Source: an uncultured Massilimicrobiota sp.
GTDB lineage: Bacteria; Bacillota_I; Bacilli_A; Erysipelotrichales; Coprobacillaceae
NCBI GenBank assembly: GCA_944325245.1
Contig: CALUZM010000004.1
Coordinates: 1-64,000 of the forward strand
Direction: 5' to 3'
Length of the DNA: 64,000 nucleotides
Shown: positions 35,864-46,000 of the stretch, piece by piece
Numbering within the stretch: the stretch's first letter is position 1
Layout of the letters: each line of letters opens with the position of its first letter
Position numbers and translations under genes: made by a program
Notes under the pieces: model-generated
What the model saw: the letters and a program-made list of their open reading frames with translations, nothing else
What the model was told of the DNA's origin: nothing
Database searches by the model: none

Positions 35864-38800
35864 ATGAGTATTGTAGATGGGAAATTTCAACAAAGAGAAA
35901 ATATTAAACCTAAAACACAACGTAGTCAAAAATCGCAAGAAGAGCAAACCAAGCAGCTTTTAATGACACAAAAGAGATTGGAAGGATTAAAAGATTCATT
36001 ACAATTATTAGATATATTTATTAACAATGAACATATGGAAATATTATCTCCAGCAAATAAAAAAGATTTATATGAAAGTCAAGTTATTCAATTAGAGAAT
36101 AGTAAGAAAAATAGATCTCAAAATATTTCTATTTGCCGTTTAGATAAAATTATGTATAACGTTAATGAGGATAACTTTGAAAAACTTGTGAGTGTTTATC
36201 TAGCTATGTATGGTTTTGGTGGTATTGTAGGTCTCATCATTCAAAGTGATGGACAAAGTATACAATTTTATTTGTGTACAAATACAGATCAGAATCAAGA
36301 GATTGCAGGTCAATTACTTCAAAGCAATATCAATGGACAATTTCCAGGATGTACTTTAACGACTTTAAATTCATTTGAAAAAGAAAAACTTTTAGATTCT
36401 TTTTCAAATGATTTAAAAGATGATTCAAAAGCAATCGTTAAATCTTTAAGTATTATTCCTGGAAGACGACAGCAAGAACAAGAAAAAGGAAGAGTTTTGA
36501 CATCACAAGGTTTTGAAAAGTTTATTGAAACGATGAATGGAAAATCATATACATTACTTATTTTGGCCCAAAAAGTTTCACCACAAACTATGGATCTAGC
36601 AAAGTCTGGATATGAAAATATGTATACTTCTTTATCTCCATATGCAAAAGAACAAGTTAGTTTTGCACAAAGTGAAGCAGATACGTTAAACTTTGTCATG
36701 TCTCAAGGGATAGGACATTCCACTGCTCATTCTATTTCTAGTGCTTATGGGAGTGCACATACGTTGAGTATATCTAAAGGAAGAACGAAAAACTCTGGAT
36801 CTAACTTTTCATTTGTTAATCTGGGCTTTGGAAGTGGATCAGCATATAATGAAGGATTTTATAAAGGAGATAGTCAAGATCAACATGAGGTTACAGGTGA
36901 TGTGGAAGGATATGTGGAAAATATAAATAAAAGTAAGGGAGAAGGAAAAACATTTACCCAAACTAAGACAATGACTATTTCAAAAAATCATAAGTCTGTC
37001 ATTGAAATGCTAGAAAAGCTTGATGCATTAATCAAAAGAATTGAAACAAGTCAGATTTTTGGTATGTGGAATAGTGCTTGTTATGTTGTGACAAAAGAGG
37101 CATCTACCGCATCTATTGCAACTTCGACATTGACTTCTTTACTTGCAGGCGATAACAAAAGTTCAACACATGCTTATATTAATGAATGGAATAATACGCA
37201 TTTAGAAGATCGTAATAGAATATTAGAAAATTTAGGTCATTTATATCATCCTGAAATTGAATTAACAATGTATAAAGAAGATGAAAATCATCAAAAAACA
37301 TTTCTATTAGATGAATTTGGGAAACCCGTTGCGACTCAAATTCTAACCCCTGCTTTAATGGTTTCAGGTAAAGAAATACCTATTATGTTATCATTACCTG
37401 GAAATTCAGTCCCTGGGATTGTAGTAGATCATATGGCAGAATTTGGTAGAAATGTATCACAACAATGGATAGAAGAAATAGATTCATCTAAAAAAATAGA
37501 GTTTGGAAATATTTATCATATGGGTAAGGAAGATAATCAAAAAACTGTATTAAATTTAGATACATTTGCCTCTCATTGTTTTATATGTGGTGCACCTGGA
37601 GCTGGAAAGAGTAATACCGCTTATAATTTATTATATGAAATGATTCGAAGACATATACCTTTTCTTGTCATAGAACCTGTCAAAGGGGAATACAAAATAG
37701 AATTTGGTGCTTTAAAAAATATCAATATCTTAACTGCTGCTCAAAGTGAAGATACATTACTTCAAATCAATCCCTTTGAATTTCATCCTAGAATTCATAT
37801 ACGCGAACATCTCGATAAGTTGATTTCTACAATCAGTGCCTGCTGGCCTTTATATGGAACAATGCCTGGTCTTTTAAAACAAGCATTTGAAAGAGTCTAT
37901 ATAGAACATGGATGGGACTTAGAGAATTCTAAACGTATTATTGAAAAAGGAAGTAAGTTCCCAACATTTAGAGATTTAGAAACTGCATTAGACGATATTA
38001 TTGAAAATTCTACTTATTCTAGACAATCTAAAAGTGATTATAAAGGCGCTTTATTAAATAGAGTTTCATCTTTAAATAATGGTTTTGAAAGTCAAATCTT
38101 TGGTAATTCTATAGGTATATCAGACAAAATTTTATTTGATAGTTATACAATTATTGATTTAAGTAGTATAGGTTCAGAAGAAACCAAATCACTTATTATG
38201 GGTATACTTATTATTCGTTTACAAGAGTATAGAAAAGCAACTAGAGACAATCCTAATGCCTCATTAAAACATGTGACAGTTTTAGAAGAGGCACATAATA
38301 TTTTAAAAAAATGTTCACAAGATACTAATATTGAAACAGGAAATATGCAAGGACAATCTGTCAAAATGCTATGTAACTGTATTGCTGAAATGCGAAGCTT
38401 TGGTGAAGGTTTTGTGATTATTGATCAATCACCTTCATCCATAGATGAAACAGCTATTAAGAACACTGCAATTAAGATTGTTATGAGATTACCTGATAAA
38501 TACGATTGTGAAGTCATGGCTGCTGCATTATCTCTAGAAGATAATCAAATGAGAGAGTTAAGTCGCTTAGATATAGGCGTTGGGGCAATCTATCATGTTG
38601 GCTGGACAAATACTATACTTGCGAAAATGGGAAAAGTCTGGGACAAAAAATGTCTAGGAAACAAAAAGATTGAACCTTATAATAAGAATTCATATATTCA
38701 AATCAGTGGAGCTATTGTACAGCTTCTTTACTATAAAATTCATACAAAAGATTTTTATGATCTTAAAGAAGAAACAATAGATTTATTAAAACTATTATCA

Positions 38801-39277
38801 AATTCTAAATCAACATTATTACCAATAAGTAAACAAAAAGAAATCATGAATTATCTTCATGCTTTCTTTGAAAATAATACTATAAATATAAAAAAGAAAA
38901 ATGACAAAGTATTAAAAACTGAATTAATAGGTTTTATCTATTATTTTTTAAAACTTCAAAGCTTCTTTAAAGTTGTGACACTTTCAGAAGTCAATACAAA
39001 GCCAAGTCAAAGAGAACTCAATCAAAAAGAAAAAATAGCAAGTTTAAGATGGTTTAATAAATTAAAAGATTTATTAGGACAATATATTGTTATGCCAGAA
39101 TCTGTGAATCCTGATAAATACATATGGCCTCATAACCCTGAAGATGCTATGTACTATTTAGATATACTAAGAGAATTGATTTATTATTATGGACTAATAT
39201 GTATCCAAGAAAAAAGTGATTATTCATATTTAAATGCTTTAGACTATCTAGATAAAATAGGGGTATTTTCTCAATAA
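35864..39277 (+). CDS. HerA/DUF87-type hexameric ATPase with Ser/Gly-rich insert
   Basis: 1137 residues. The HerA-FtsK fold lies at about 550-930: Walker A GAPGAGKS at 576-583, followed by VIEPVKGEYK, Walker B VLEEAHN with acids near 808, and the conserved RSFGEGFVIIDQSP segment. N-terminal part about 95-290 is beta-rich; residues about 275-350 form a Ser/Gly/His-rich insert (GIGHSTAHSIS, SGSNFSFVNLGFGSG). The C-terminal 170 residues are helical. Such ATPases pump DNA or unfold proteins, and many DUF87 proteins work in anti-phage systems. Last gene of the core operon. Confidence 0.85.
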   Translation: MSIVDGKFQQRENIKPKTQRSQKSQEEQTKQLLMTQKRLEGLKDSLQLLDIFINNEHMEILSPANKKDLYESQVIQLENSKKNRSQNISICRLDKIMYNVNEDNFEKLVSVYLAMYGFGGIVGLIIQSDGQSIQFYLCTNTDQNQEIAGQLLQSNINGQFPGCTLTTLNSFEKEKLLDSFSNDLKDDSKAIVKSLSIIPGRRQQEQEKGRVLTSQGFEKFIETMNGKSYTLLILAQKVSPQTMDLAKSGYENMYTSLSPYAKEQVSFAQSEADTLNFVMSQGIGHSTAHSISSAYGSAHTLSISKGRTKNSGSNFSFVNLGFGSGSAYNEGFYKGDSQDQHEVTGDVEGYVENINKSKGEGKTFTQTKTMTISKNHKSVIEMLEKLDALIKRIETSQIFGMWNSACYVVTKEASTASIATSTLTSLLAGDNKSSTHAYINEWNNTHLEDRNRILENLGHLYHPEIELTMYKEDENHQKTFLLDEFGKPVATQILTPALMVSGKEIPIMLSLPGNSVPGIVVDHMAEFGRNVSQQWIEEIDSSKKIEFGNIYHMGKEDNQKTVLNLDTFASHCFICGAPGAGKSNTAYNLLYEMIRRHIPFLVIEPVKGEYKIEFGALKNINILTAAQSEDTLLQINPFEFHPRIHIREHLDKLISTISACWPLYGTMPGLLKQAFERVYIEHGWDLENSKRIIEKGSKFPTFRDLETALDDIIENSTYSRQSKSDYKGALLNRVSSLNNGFESQIFGNSIGISDKILFDSYTIIDLSSIGSEETKSLIMGILIIRLQEYRKATRDNPNASLKHVTVLEEAHNILKKCSQDTNIETGNMQGQSVKMLCNCIAEMRSFGEGFVIIDQSPSSIDETAIKNTAIKIVMRLPDKYDCEVMAAALSLEDNQMRELSRLDIGVGAIYHVGWTNTILAKMGKVWDKKCLGNKKIEPYNKNSYIQISGAIVQLLYYKIHTKDFYDLKEETIDLLKLLSNSKSTLLPISKQKEIMNYLHAFFENNTINIKKKNDKVLKTELIGFIYYFLKLQSFFKVVTLSEVNTKPSQRELNQKEKIASLRWFNKLKDLLGQYIVMPESVNPDKYIWPHNPEDAMYYLDILRELIYYYGLICIQEKSDYSYLNALDYLDKIGVFSQ

Positions 39278-39423
39278 TAATCATTTTGAGTTTCATATAA
39301 AAACATATATGATTGACAATAGAAAATCAATATAAAAAGACGTGTAGAAATCTTTCTTAATTAAGAAGCTATCTCATGGTAAGAGAAAATAAATATATTA
39401 AGTATCTTTAAAAAATAAGTTTG

Positions 39424-39546
39424 ATGAATAAATCTATTGAAGAAAATAAGAAATATGTTTTTTTAGGAGCATTTGTTTATCAGGAATTTAATGAATGTTT
39501 AATGTTTCTATCAAAAGAGGAGGGTAGAGATTATATTGATTTTTAA
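39424..39546 (+). CDS. possible small or decayed ORF between operon and transglutaminase
   Basis: 40 residues: NKSIEENKKYVFLGAFVYQ then FNECLMFLSKEEGRDYIDF and a TAA; the frame then continues as EVLWDSDDEIKEAF before another stop at 39589. This suggests a single larger protein interrupted by one stop, but no family was recognised. The rest of 39278-39618 holds only a TTAATTAA dyad and a TTGACA without a -10. Confidence 0.3.
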   Translation: MNKSIEENKKYVFLGAFVYQEFNECLMFLSKEEGRDYIDF

Positions 39547-39618
39547 GAAGTTCTTTGGGATAGTGATGATGAAATAAAAGAGGCTTTTTAAAAAATGGAA
39601 AGGAGAAGTATTTTACGT

Positions 39619-40725
39619 ATGAATAGGCTTATGAAAAAAAAGAATAATGTAGATTGTCTTATCAGCAGTATTTTAAGTCACGATATAACATTTACACTCT
39701 ATAATGTCATGAGAAGCTTTACTGGTTTAATGAAAGAAGCGCTCATCAAAGAACCAAGATTACTCATGTATATTGATGGATATGAGTATCAAGTTTATAA
39801 AAGAGGTTCTTTGTCACTTGCAAGCGATTATATCGTTACAATGAAATATGCTAAGCATTTCCCTAAAAGTATAGATGATGTCATTATGGATGATGGAACA
39901 TATGATTTATATAGTTATAAAAAGTTCGTCAGTCCTGAGGAATTATTTTTTGTGACTAATGATAGTGAGGCTTTAAAAGAAAGGATAGATAGTTCATTTT
40001 CAAATTTTTTAACTCAGTACGAAGGTATGCAAGGGTACCAAATCCATTCATCATATATATCTGATATTTCTAATCATTATAGATTATATATGAATTTTCG
40101 TTATATTATGCCTTTAAATCAACTTCAAATGTACATTAGAAAATCTCAAATTCAGGCAAATCTTATTGCTAAAGATTTAACACGTACTTTAACATTACCA
40201 CCAATTATTAAGATTTATCTTGCATTTAGTTATCTACAACAAAATTGTGATTATGATTATAGAGCATATCATAATCTTGAAAAAGATCAAGAAAGTATCT
40301 TTATTGATCCTATGCCTCATTTTTCATATGGTCCATTGTTAGAAAAAAGAGGAATATGTGGGGGAATAGCGTTTGCTTTTCGTACACTTATGGAATCATT
40401 AAATATCGAGTGCATTGTTGTGAATGGGTATTTAAAGAATAAGCAAGGTCTTATGCATGCGTGGAATATGGTTAAAGTCAATAATCAGTATTATCATGTC
40501 GATGCAACATATGGAATAGAAAATAATGGTATTTGTATTAGTAGTTTTATGAAAGATGACAAAGATATGAAATTGGGATATACATGGGATGAAAACTATT
40601 ATCCTAAAGCCAGTGGAAGACAATTTCATTATGATTTTATAGAGAATTGGCTTATTAAACATGGTGATGATTTAATTGATACAGGAATTGATGAAGATAT
40701 TGTTTTTCCTCACGTTTATGAATAG
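39619..40725 (+). CDS. transglutaminase-like cysteine protease/crosslinker
   Basis: 368 residues. The C-terminal domain has the full transglutaminase catalytic set: Cys247 in RGICGGIAFAF, His280 in LMHAWNMVKV, Asp295 in HVDATYG. The N-terminal 190 residues are unrecognised, mostly helical. No signal peptide, so it would act inside the cell, either cleaving proteins or forming isopeptide bonds. The ATG at 39595 is in frame but directly precedes the AGGAG at 39601, so 39619 is chosen. It lies between the core operon and the second Hsp70. Confidence 0.82.
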   Translation: MNRLMKKKNNVDCLISSILSHDITFTLYNVMRSFTGLMKEALIKEPRLLMYIDGYEYQVYKRGSLSLASDYIVTMKYAKHFPKSIDDVIMDDGTYDLYSYKKFVSPEELFFVTNDSEALKERIDSSFSNFLTQYEGMQGYQIHSSYISDISNHYRLYMNFRYIMPLNQLQMYIRKSQIQANLIAKDLTRTLTLPPIIKIYLAFSYLQQNCDYDYRAYHNLEKDQESIFIDPMPHFSYGPLLEKRGICGGIAFAFRTLMESLNIECIVVNGYLKNKQGLMHAWNMVKVNNQYYHVDATYGIENNGICISSFMKDDKDMKLGYTWDENYYPKASGRQFHYDFIENWLIKHGDDLIDTGIDEDIVFPHVYE

Positions 40726-40755
40726 TTAGTCTTAGTGATTAACTATTTTTTATTT
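40721..40755 (+). terminator. terminator after the transglutaminase gene
   Basis: Stem AATAGTTA/TAACTATT enclosing an 11-nt loop, followed by TTTTATTTT. Confidence 0.65.
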
Positions 40756-40818
40756 TATAACTATGTTTTATTGAAACGAAAGTCTTATAGATGAATGGAA
40801 ATGATATAAATATAATTT

Positions 40819-40848
40819 GGGATATTTTTATAACATTTCCCTTATAAA
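40819..40848 (+). promoter_or_regulatory. island promoter motif, copy C
   Basis: GGGATA at 40819, exactly 18 nt, TATAAA at 40843, followed by GTAAGGAGGTG. No ORF follows before copy D; the predicted product is the structured RNA at 40853-40995. Confidence 0.65.
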
Positions 40849-40852
40849 GTAA

Positions 40853-40995
40853 GGAGGTGAATCTGTTCATATCTTGTAGATAAATAAAAAATTATAAAAT
40901 TATAAAAAGTATAAAAACCTCCAAAGTGCTCTTTCTAAAAAATTCTGTTATCTACAAGATATTTGAGAATAGTTTCTCAAAGAAACTATTCTTTG
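40853..40995 (+). ncRNA. candidate structured small RNA of the island
   Basis: Starts just after motif C. A perfect 15-bp inverted repeat, ATATCTTGTAGATAA (40869-40883) and TTATCTACAAGATAT (40948-40962), encloses 64 nt. The loop contains AAAACCTCC, which can pair with the 5' AAGGAGGT. A second 12-bp hairpin AGAATAGTTTCT/AGAAACTATTCT (40966-40992) follows directly, with only a weak T-run (TTTGATT). No protein ORF fits. Function unknown. Confidence 0.45.
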
Positions 40996-41027
40996 ATTAT
41001 AAGTATTTTCATAATATCTAATAAAGT

Positions 41028-41057
41028 GGGATATTTGATAAGCACTTTTCTTATAAA
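41028..41057 (+). promoter_or_regulatory. island promoter motif, copy D (second Hsp70)
   Basis: GGGATA at 41028, exactly 18 nt, TATAAA at 41052, followed by GTAAAGGAGGTG. It is 98 nt upstream of the Hsp70 start; the leader can form AGTTGG/CCAACT or ACAATC/GATTGT pairings. Confidence 0.65.
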
Positions 41058-41154
41058 GTAAAGGAGGTGCTTTTATAAAGTTGGATATCACAATCATATA
41101 ACCAACTCAAAAAATAAGATTGTATAAAATATGAATAAAAAGGAGTAAAAGATT

Positions 41155-42798
41155 ATGGCAAAAGGTATTGATTTAGGAACATCAAATAGTTGTATTGCGA
41201 CATTGGATGTCAACGGAAATCCGAAGATTATTGAAAATCTAAATGATGCAAGTGATACACTTGCTTCAGCAATTTATTTTGAAGGACCAGATGCTGATCC
41301 GATTGTTGGAAATTGTGCCAAAGAATATGTAGAAACTGATGGAGCAAATGTTGTTCAATTCTTCAAAAGAGAAATTGGAAAAGAAGATCAATTTCCACCT
41401 CACACTATTTTTTCAAAAGAATATACACCTTTAGATCTTTCGGCTATTGTTTTGAAAAGACTTAAAGAAATGGCTGAGGAACAAGGTGAAGAAGTGAATG
41501 ATGTTGTGATTACATGTCCTGCATATTTTGGACCAAAAGAAAGAGAAATCACTAAGAAAGCAGGAGAGATAGCAGGATTAAATGTATTAGATTTAATTAA
41601 CGAGCCTACGGCTGCAGCTCTTAGTTATTGTGCCAGAGAGTTTCAAGAAGAAAAAACGATTCTTGTATATGACTTAGGTGGAGGTACATTTGATGTCACA
41701 ATTATGAAAATGTTCATGGATACAAATGAAAATGGTGATGATATTCAAAGAGTGAAGATTATTGCAACAGGTGGAGATGATTTACTTGGAGGTAAAGATT
41801 GGGATGATAGACTCTATAAGAAGATTCGTAATAAAGTTGCTCAAGAAAATGGTTTAGGTGAATCTGAGCTAGATGTAGATACACGTCAAACAATTTATTC
41901 AAAAGTTGAGACGACAAAACATAAATTATCTCATGTTCCATCCGCTACAGTCAAAGTTAGTGTAGATGGTCAAATGACAAAAGTTGATATAACGAGAGAA
42001 GAATTTGAGGATTTGACGAAAGATCTCGTTGATAAGACTATGACTTATGTTGATGAAACTTTGAAAAATGCTTCACAAAAAACAGGTGAATCTATTCATA
42101 TTGACACAGTTTTACTTGTAGGTGGATCAACATTTATGCCAATGATTTATGAAGCAGTGAAATCAAGATTTGGAGATATCGTAAGAAGAGAAAATCCTAA
42201 TAAAGCAGTTGCTTATGGTGCAGCTATCTACTCAAATATGCTAGTTGATATTATCGAAGAAGAGGAAGATAATATTCATAAAGACAATAATTCTTTTGTT
42301 CCTTCTTATAGAAAATTTGTTATTGAAGATGTAGCCTCTAGAAGTTTTGGGCCGGGTATCTTATATAATAATGATAAGGATTATCTTATTGATAACTTAT
42401 ATAAAGAAGGAACTCCTTTGGATAAAGTGGTTAAAAGAACTTACTATACTGTAAGTGATTATCAAACATCCATTCTATTTAGAGTCTTTGAAAATCTTTC
42501 TCAAGAAGATAGATGTGTTCCATGTTTGACTGAACAAGGAGATCCTCAAGAAACTGATCCTAAATATGCAGTCAAATACTTAGGAGAACTTGAATTACCA
42601 TTAAGTGGTCATACTAAAAGAGGTGCACCAATTGATGTAGAATTTACTGTCAAAAACATAGGAATTGTCATTAAGGCAACGGATCCTGATACTGGTAATT
42701 CTAAAGAAGTCACTATCCGTTATGAAGGTGGTTTAACTGAAGAAGAATTTGAACAAAAGAAAGAAGAAATGAAAAGAGTCACACCTGTTTCTAGATAA
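41155..42798 (+). CDS. lidless DnaK-like Hsp70
   Basis: 547 residues versus about 600-640 for DnaK. Nucleotide-binding domain complete: GIDLGTSNSC, INEPTAAALSYC, VYDLGGGTFDVT, LLVGGSTFMPM. The beta substrate-binding part is shortened and ends in a charged helix (EEFEQKKEEMKR); the long helical lid is missing. It is a different paralogue from the Hsp70-vWA protein at 26479 and not the housekeeping dnaK. Own promoter (motif D) and own ribosome site AAGGAGT. Confidence 0.9.
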   Translation: MAKGIDLGTSNSCIATLDVNGNPKIIENLNDASDTLASAIYFEGPDADPIVGNCAKEYVETDGANVVQFFKREIGKEDQFPPHTIFSKEYTPLDLSAIVLKRLKEMAEEQGEEVNDVVITCPAYFGPKEREITKKAGEIAGLNVLDLINEPTAAALSYCAREFQEEKTILVYDLGGGTFDVTIMKMFMDTNENGDDIQRVKIIATGGDDLLGGKDWDDRLYKKIRNKVAQENGLGESELDVDTRQTIYSKVETTKHKLSHVPSATVKVSVDGQMTKVDITREEFEDLTKDLVDKTMTYVDETLKNASQKTGESIHIDTVLLVGGSTFMPMIYEAVKSRFGDIVRRENPNKAVAYGAAIYSNMLVDIIEEEEDNIHKDNNSFVPSYRKFVIEDVASRSFGPGILYNNDKDYLIDNLYKEGTPLDKVVKRTYYTVSDYQTSILFRVFENLSQEDRCVPCLTEQGDPQETDPKYAVKYLGELELPLSGHTKRGAPIDVEFTVKNIGIVIKATDPDTGNSKEVTIRYEGGLTEEEFEQKKEEMKRVTPVSR

Positions 42799-42845
42799 TG
42801 AGATTTCTTCACTATACATATTTTGTTTTTAATACAAGATAATAT

Positions 42846-42892
42846 AAAAGAACGTTATCAACATACAATGAGTATGAAAACGTTCTTTTATT
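42846..42892 (+). terminator. terminator after the lidless Hsp70 gene
   Basis: Eleven-bp perfect stem AAAAGAACGTT/AACGTTCTTTT with a 22-nt loop and TTTTATTTC. Confidence 0.7.
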
Positions 42893-43066
42893 TCAAATTC
42901 ATGATAAAATAAAAATATGTTTGAAAATGGAAGGAAATCAGCAGATATTTAACTTATATATATTGAATAAAATACAAAAAATGAATTGTATAATGTATGA
43001 ATTATTTTACTTTGATGAAATAGATTTGATATATAGTATAATAATATAGTAGATAGTAGGTGAAAT

Positions 43067-46000
43067 ATGATGTTTATTTATTATTGCATAAAATTAATAC
43101 TCGTTGTAAGAAAAGGTAAGCAGCTTACAAAAAAGAAGAGATATTTAGAGGAAAATGGACTTTATAAAGATTTTTACAATCATATTAAAAATAAGTTTGA
43201 TGAAAGTAATTTTCTTATCAGACAATCTATGTTTAATATAGGCGTATCTTATTATCAATTGTCATCTTATAAAGAAGCACTCAAGTATTTCATAAAGGTT
43301 TATGAAATAAATAAACAAGTATTAAATAAAGATAATAATGAAATCTTTAGAGATTTATCCCATATTGAAAGAACTTATGGTAAGATAGAAAATTATGATA
43401 AACAATTAGAATATCAAAAAAAATGCTATGAATTTAGAAAAAAGAAATTCGGAGAAACGCACCCTGAAACTCTGAAAAGTCTAAGTAAAGTTGCATCCCT
43501 CTATGGAAATATAGGAAATTATACAAAACAGCTGGAATATAATAAAAGATGCTATGAACTAAGAAAAAAAGTATTAGGAGAAGAACATCCAGATACATTG
43601 ACAAGTCTTAGTAATCTGGCCGCAAGTTATGGTGAGATAGGGGACTATGAAAAAGCACTTGAATATAATAAAAGATGCTATGAACTAAGCAAGAAAGTAT
43701 TTGGAGAAAAACATCCAAATACATTGACAAGCCTTAATAATCTTGCATTAAGTTATGGAAATACAGGGAACTATGAACAACAGCTTGGATACAATAAAAG
43801 ATGCTATGAGCTGAGAAAAAAAGTATCAGGAGAAGAACATCCAGATACATTGACAAGTCTTAATAATCTTGCATTAAGTTATGGAAATACAGGGAACTAT
43901 GAACAACAGCTAGGATACAATAAAAGATGCTATGAGCTGAGAAAAAAAGTATTAGGAGAAGAACATCCTGATATATTGACAAGTCTTAGTAATCTGGCCG
44001 CAAGTTATGGTGAGATAGGGGACTATGAAAAAGCACTTGAATATAATAAAAGATGCTATGAACTAAGCAAGAAAGTATTTGGAGAAAAACATCCAAATAC
44101 ATTAACAAGCTTAAGTAATCTTGCATCTAGTTATGGAGATGTTGGAAATTATGAACAACAGCTGGAATATAATAAAAGATGCTATGAGCTGAGGAAAAAA
44201 GTGTTAGGAGAAGAACATCCAAATACATTAACAAGCTTAAGTAATCTTGCATCTAGTTATGGAGATGTTGGAAATTATGAAAAACAGCTAGGATACAATA
44301 AAAGGTGCTATGAGCTGAGGAAAAAAGTGTTAGGAGAAGAACATCCTGATACATTGACAAGTCTTGGTAATCTTGCATCTAGTTATGAAGATGTTGGAAA
44401 TTATGAACAACAGCTTGAATACAATAAAAAATGCTATGAGCTGAGGAAAAAAGTGTTAGGAGAAGAACATCCAAATACATTGACAAGTCTTGGTAATCTT
44501 GCATCTAGTTATGGAAATATAGGGAATTATGAACAACAGCTTGAATACAATAAAAGATGCTATGAGCTGAGAAAAAAAATATCAGGAGAAGAACATCCAT
44601 ATACATTGACAAGTCTTGGTAATCTGGCAACAAGTTATGGAAATACAGGGAACTATGAAAAACAGCTTGAGTACAATGAAAGATGCTATGAGCTGAGAAA
44701 AAAAGTATTAGGAGAAGAACACCTAGATACATTGAACAGTCTAAACAAGCTTGCAAAAAGTTTCGGAGATGTTGGAAACTATGAACAACAGCTGGAATAC
44801 AATGAAAGATGCTATGAGTTAAGAAAAAAAGTATTAGGAGAAGAACATCCTGATACATTGACAAGTCTTGGTAATCTTGCATCTAGTTATGGAAATATAG
44901 GGAATTATGAACAACAGCTTGAATACAATAAAAGATGCTATGAGCTGAGAAAAAAAATATCAGGAGAAGAACATCCATATACATTGACAAGTCTTGGTAA
45001 TCTGGCAACAAGTTATGGAAATACAGGGAACTATGAAAAACAGCTTGAGTACAATGAAAGATGCTATGAGCTGAGGAAAAAAGTGTTAGGAGAAGAACAT
45101 CCTGATACATTGACAAGTCTTGGTAATCTTGCATCTAGTTATGAAGATGTTGGAAATTATGAACAACAGCTTGAATACAATAAAAAATGCTATGAGCTGA
45201 GGAAAAAAGTGTTAGGAGAAGAACATCCTGATACATTGACAAGTCTTGGTAATCTGGCAACAAGTTATGGAAATATAGGTAACTATGAAAAACAGCTTGA
45301 ATACAATAAAAGGAGCTATGAGCTTAGTAAAAAAGTATTAGGAGAAGAACATCCATATACATTAATAAGCTTAGGTAATCTTGCTTTATGTTATGGTAAT
45401 ATAGAAGAATATGAAAAACAGTTAGAATATAATAAAAGATGTTATGAATTAAGAAAAAAGAAGCTGGGGGAAACGCATCCTAATACTCTGACAAGTCTTA
45501 ATAATCTTGCATTAAGTTATAATAATATGGGAGACTATGAAAAAGATCTTGAATATAATAAAAAATGTTACGAACTTATCAAAAATAAATTAGGGAAAGA
45601 ACACCCCAATACTCTAACAAGTCTAAGCAATCTTGCATTAAGTTATGGAAATACAGGGAACTATGACAAACAACTTGAATACAATAAAAGATGCTATGAG
45701 CTGAGAAAAAAGAAATTTGGGGAAGAACATCCTGATACGTTGGTAAGTTTAAGTAATATATTATTCTCGTATTTATATAATGAAAAATATGATGAGTATG
45801 AAATATATTATAAAAAGTATATTAATCTTCAAAATAGGAATATATTTAATTTATTTTCTGTTATTCAGAAGGGGGATTATAAGAAATATTTGAGTGGATT
45901 TGTACAATTAACTAAAGATTATACGAATTATTATTTTATGCATAAAAATGATAGAAATGATTATCATTATATTGTTGCATATAAGAATATTCTACAGGAT

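Noticed and set aside
41079-41123. Possible pseudoknot (AGTTGG/CCAACT crossing ACAATC/GATTGT) in the leader of the lidless Hsp70 gene
   Set aside because: Six-bp stems are expected by chance in such AT-rich DNA; no comparative support.
44505-45134. Two minus-strand ORFs of 83 and 125 residues inside the TPR array
   Set aside because: They are antisense shadows of the 126-bp repeats, repeat each other, and have no ribosome site.
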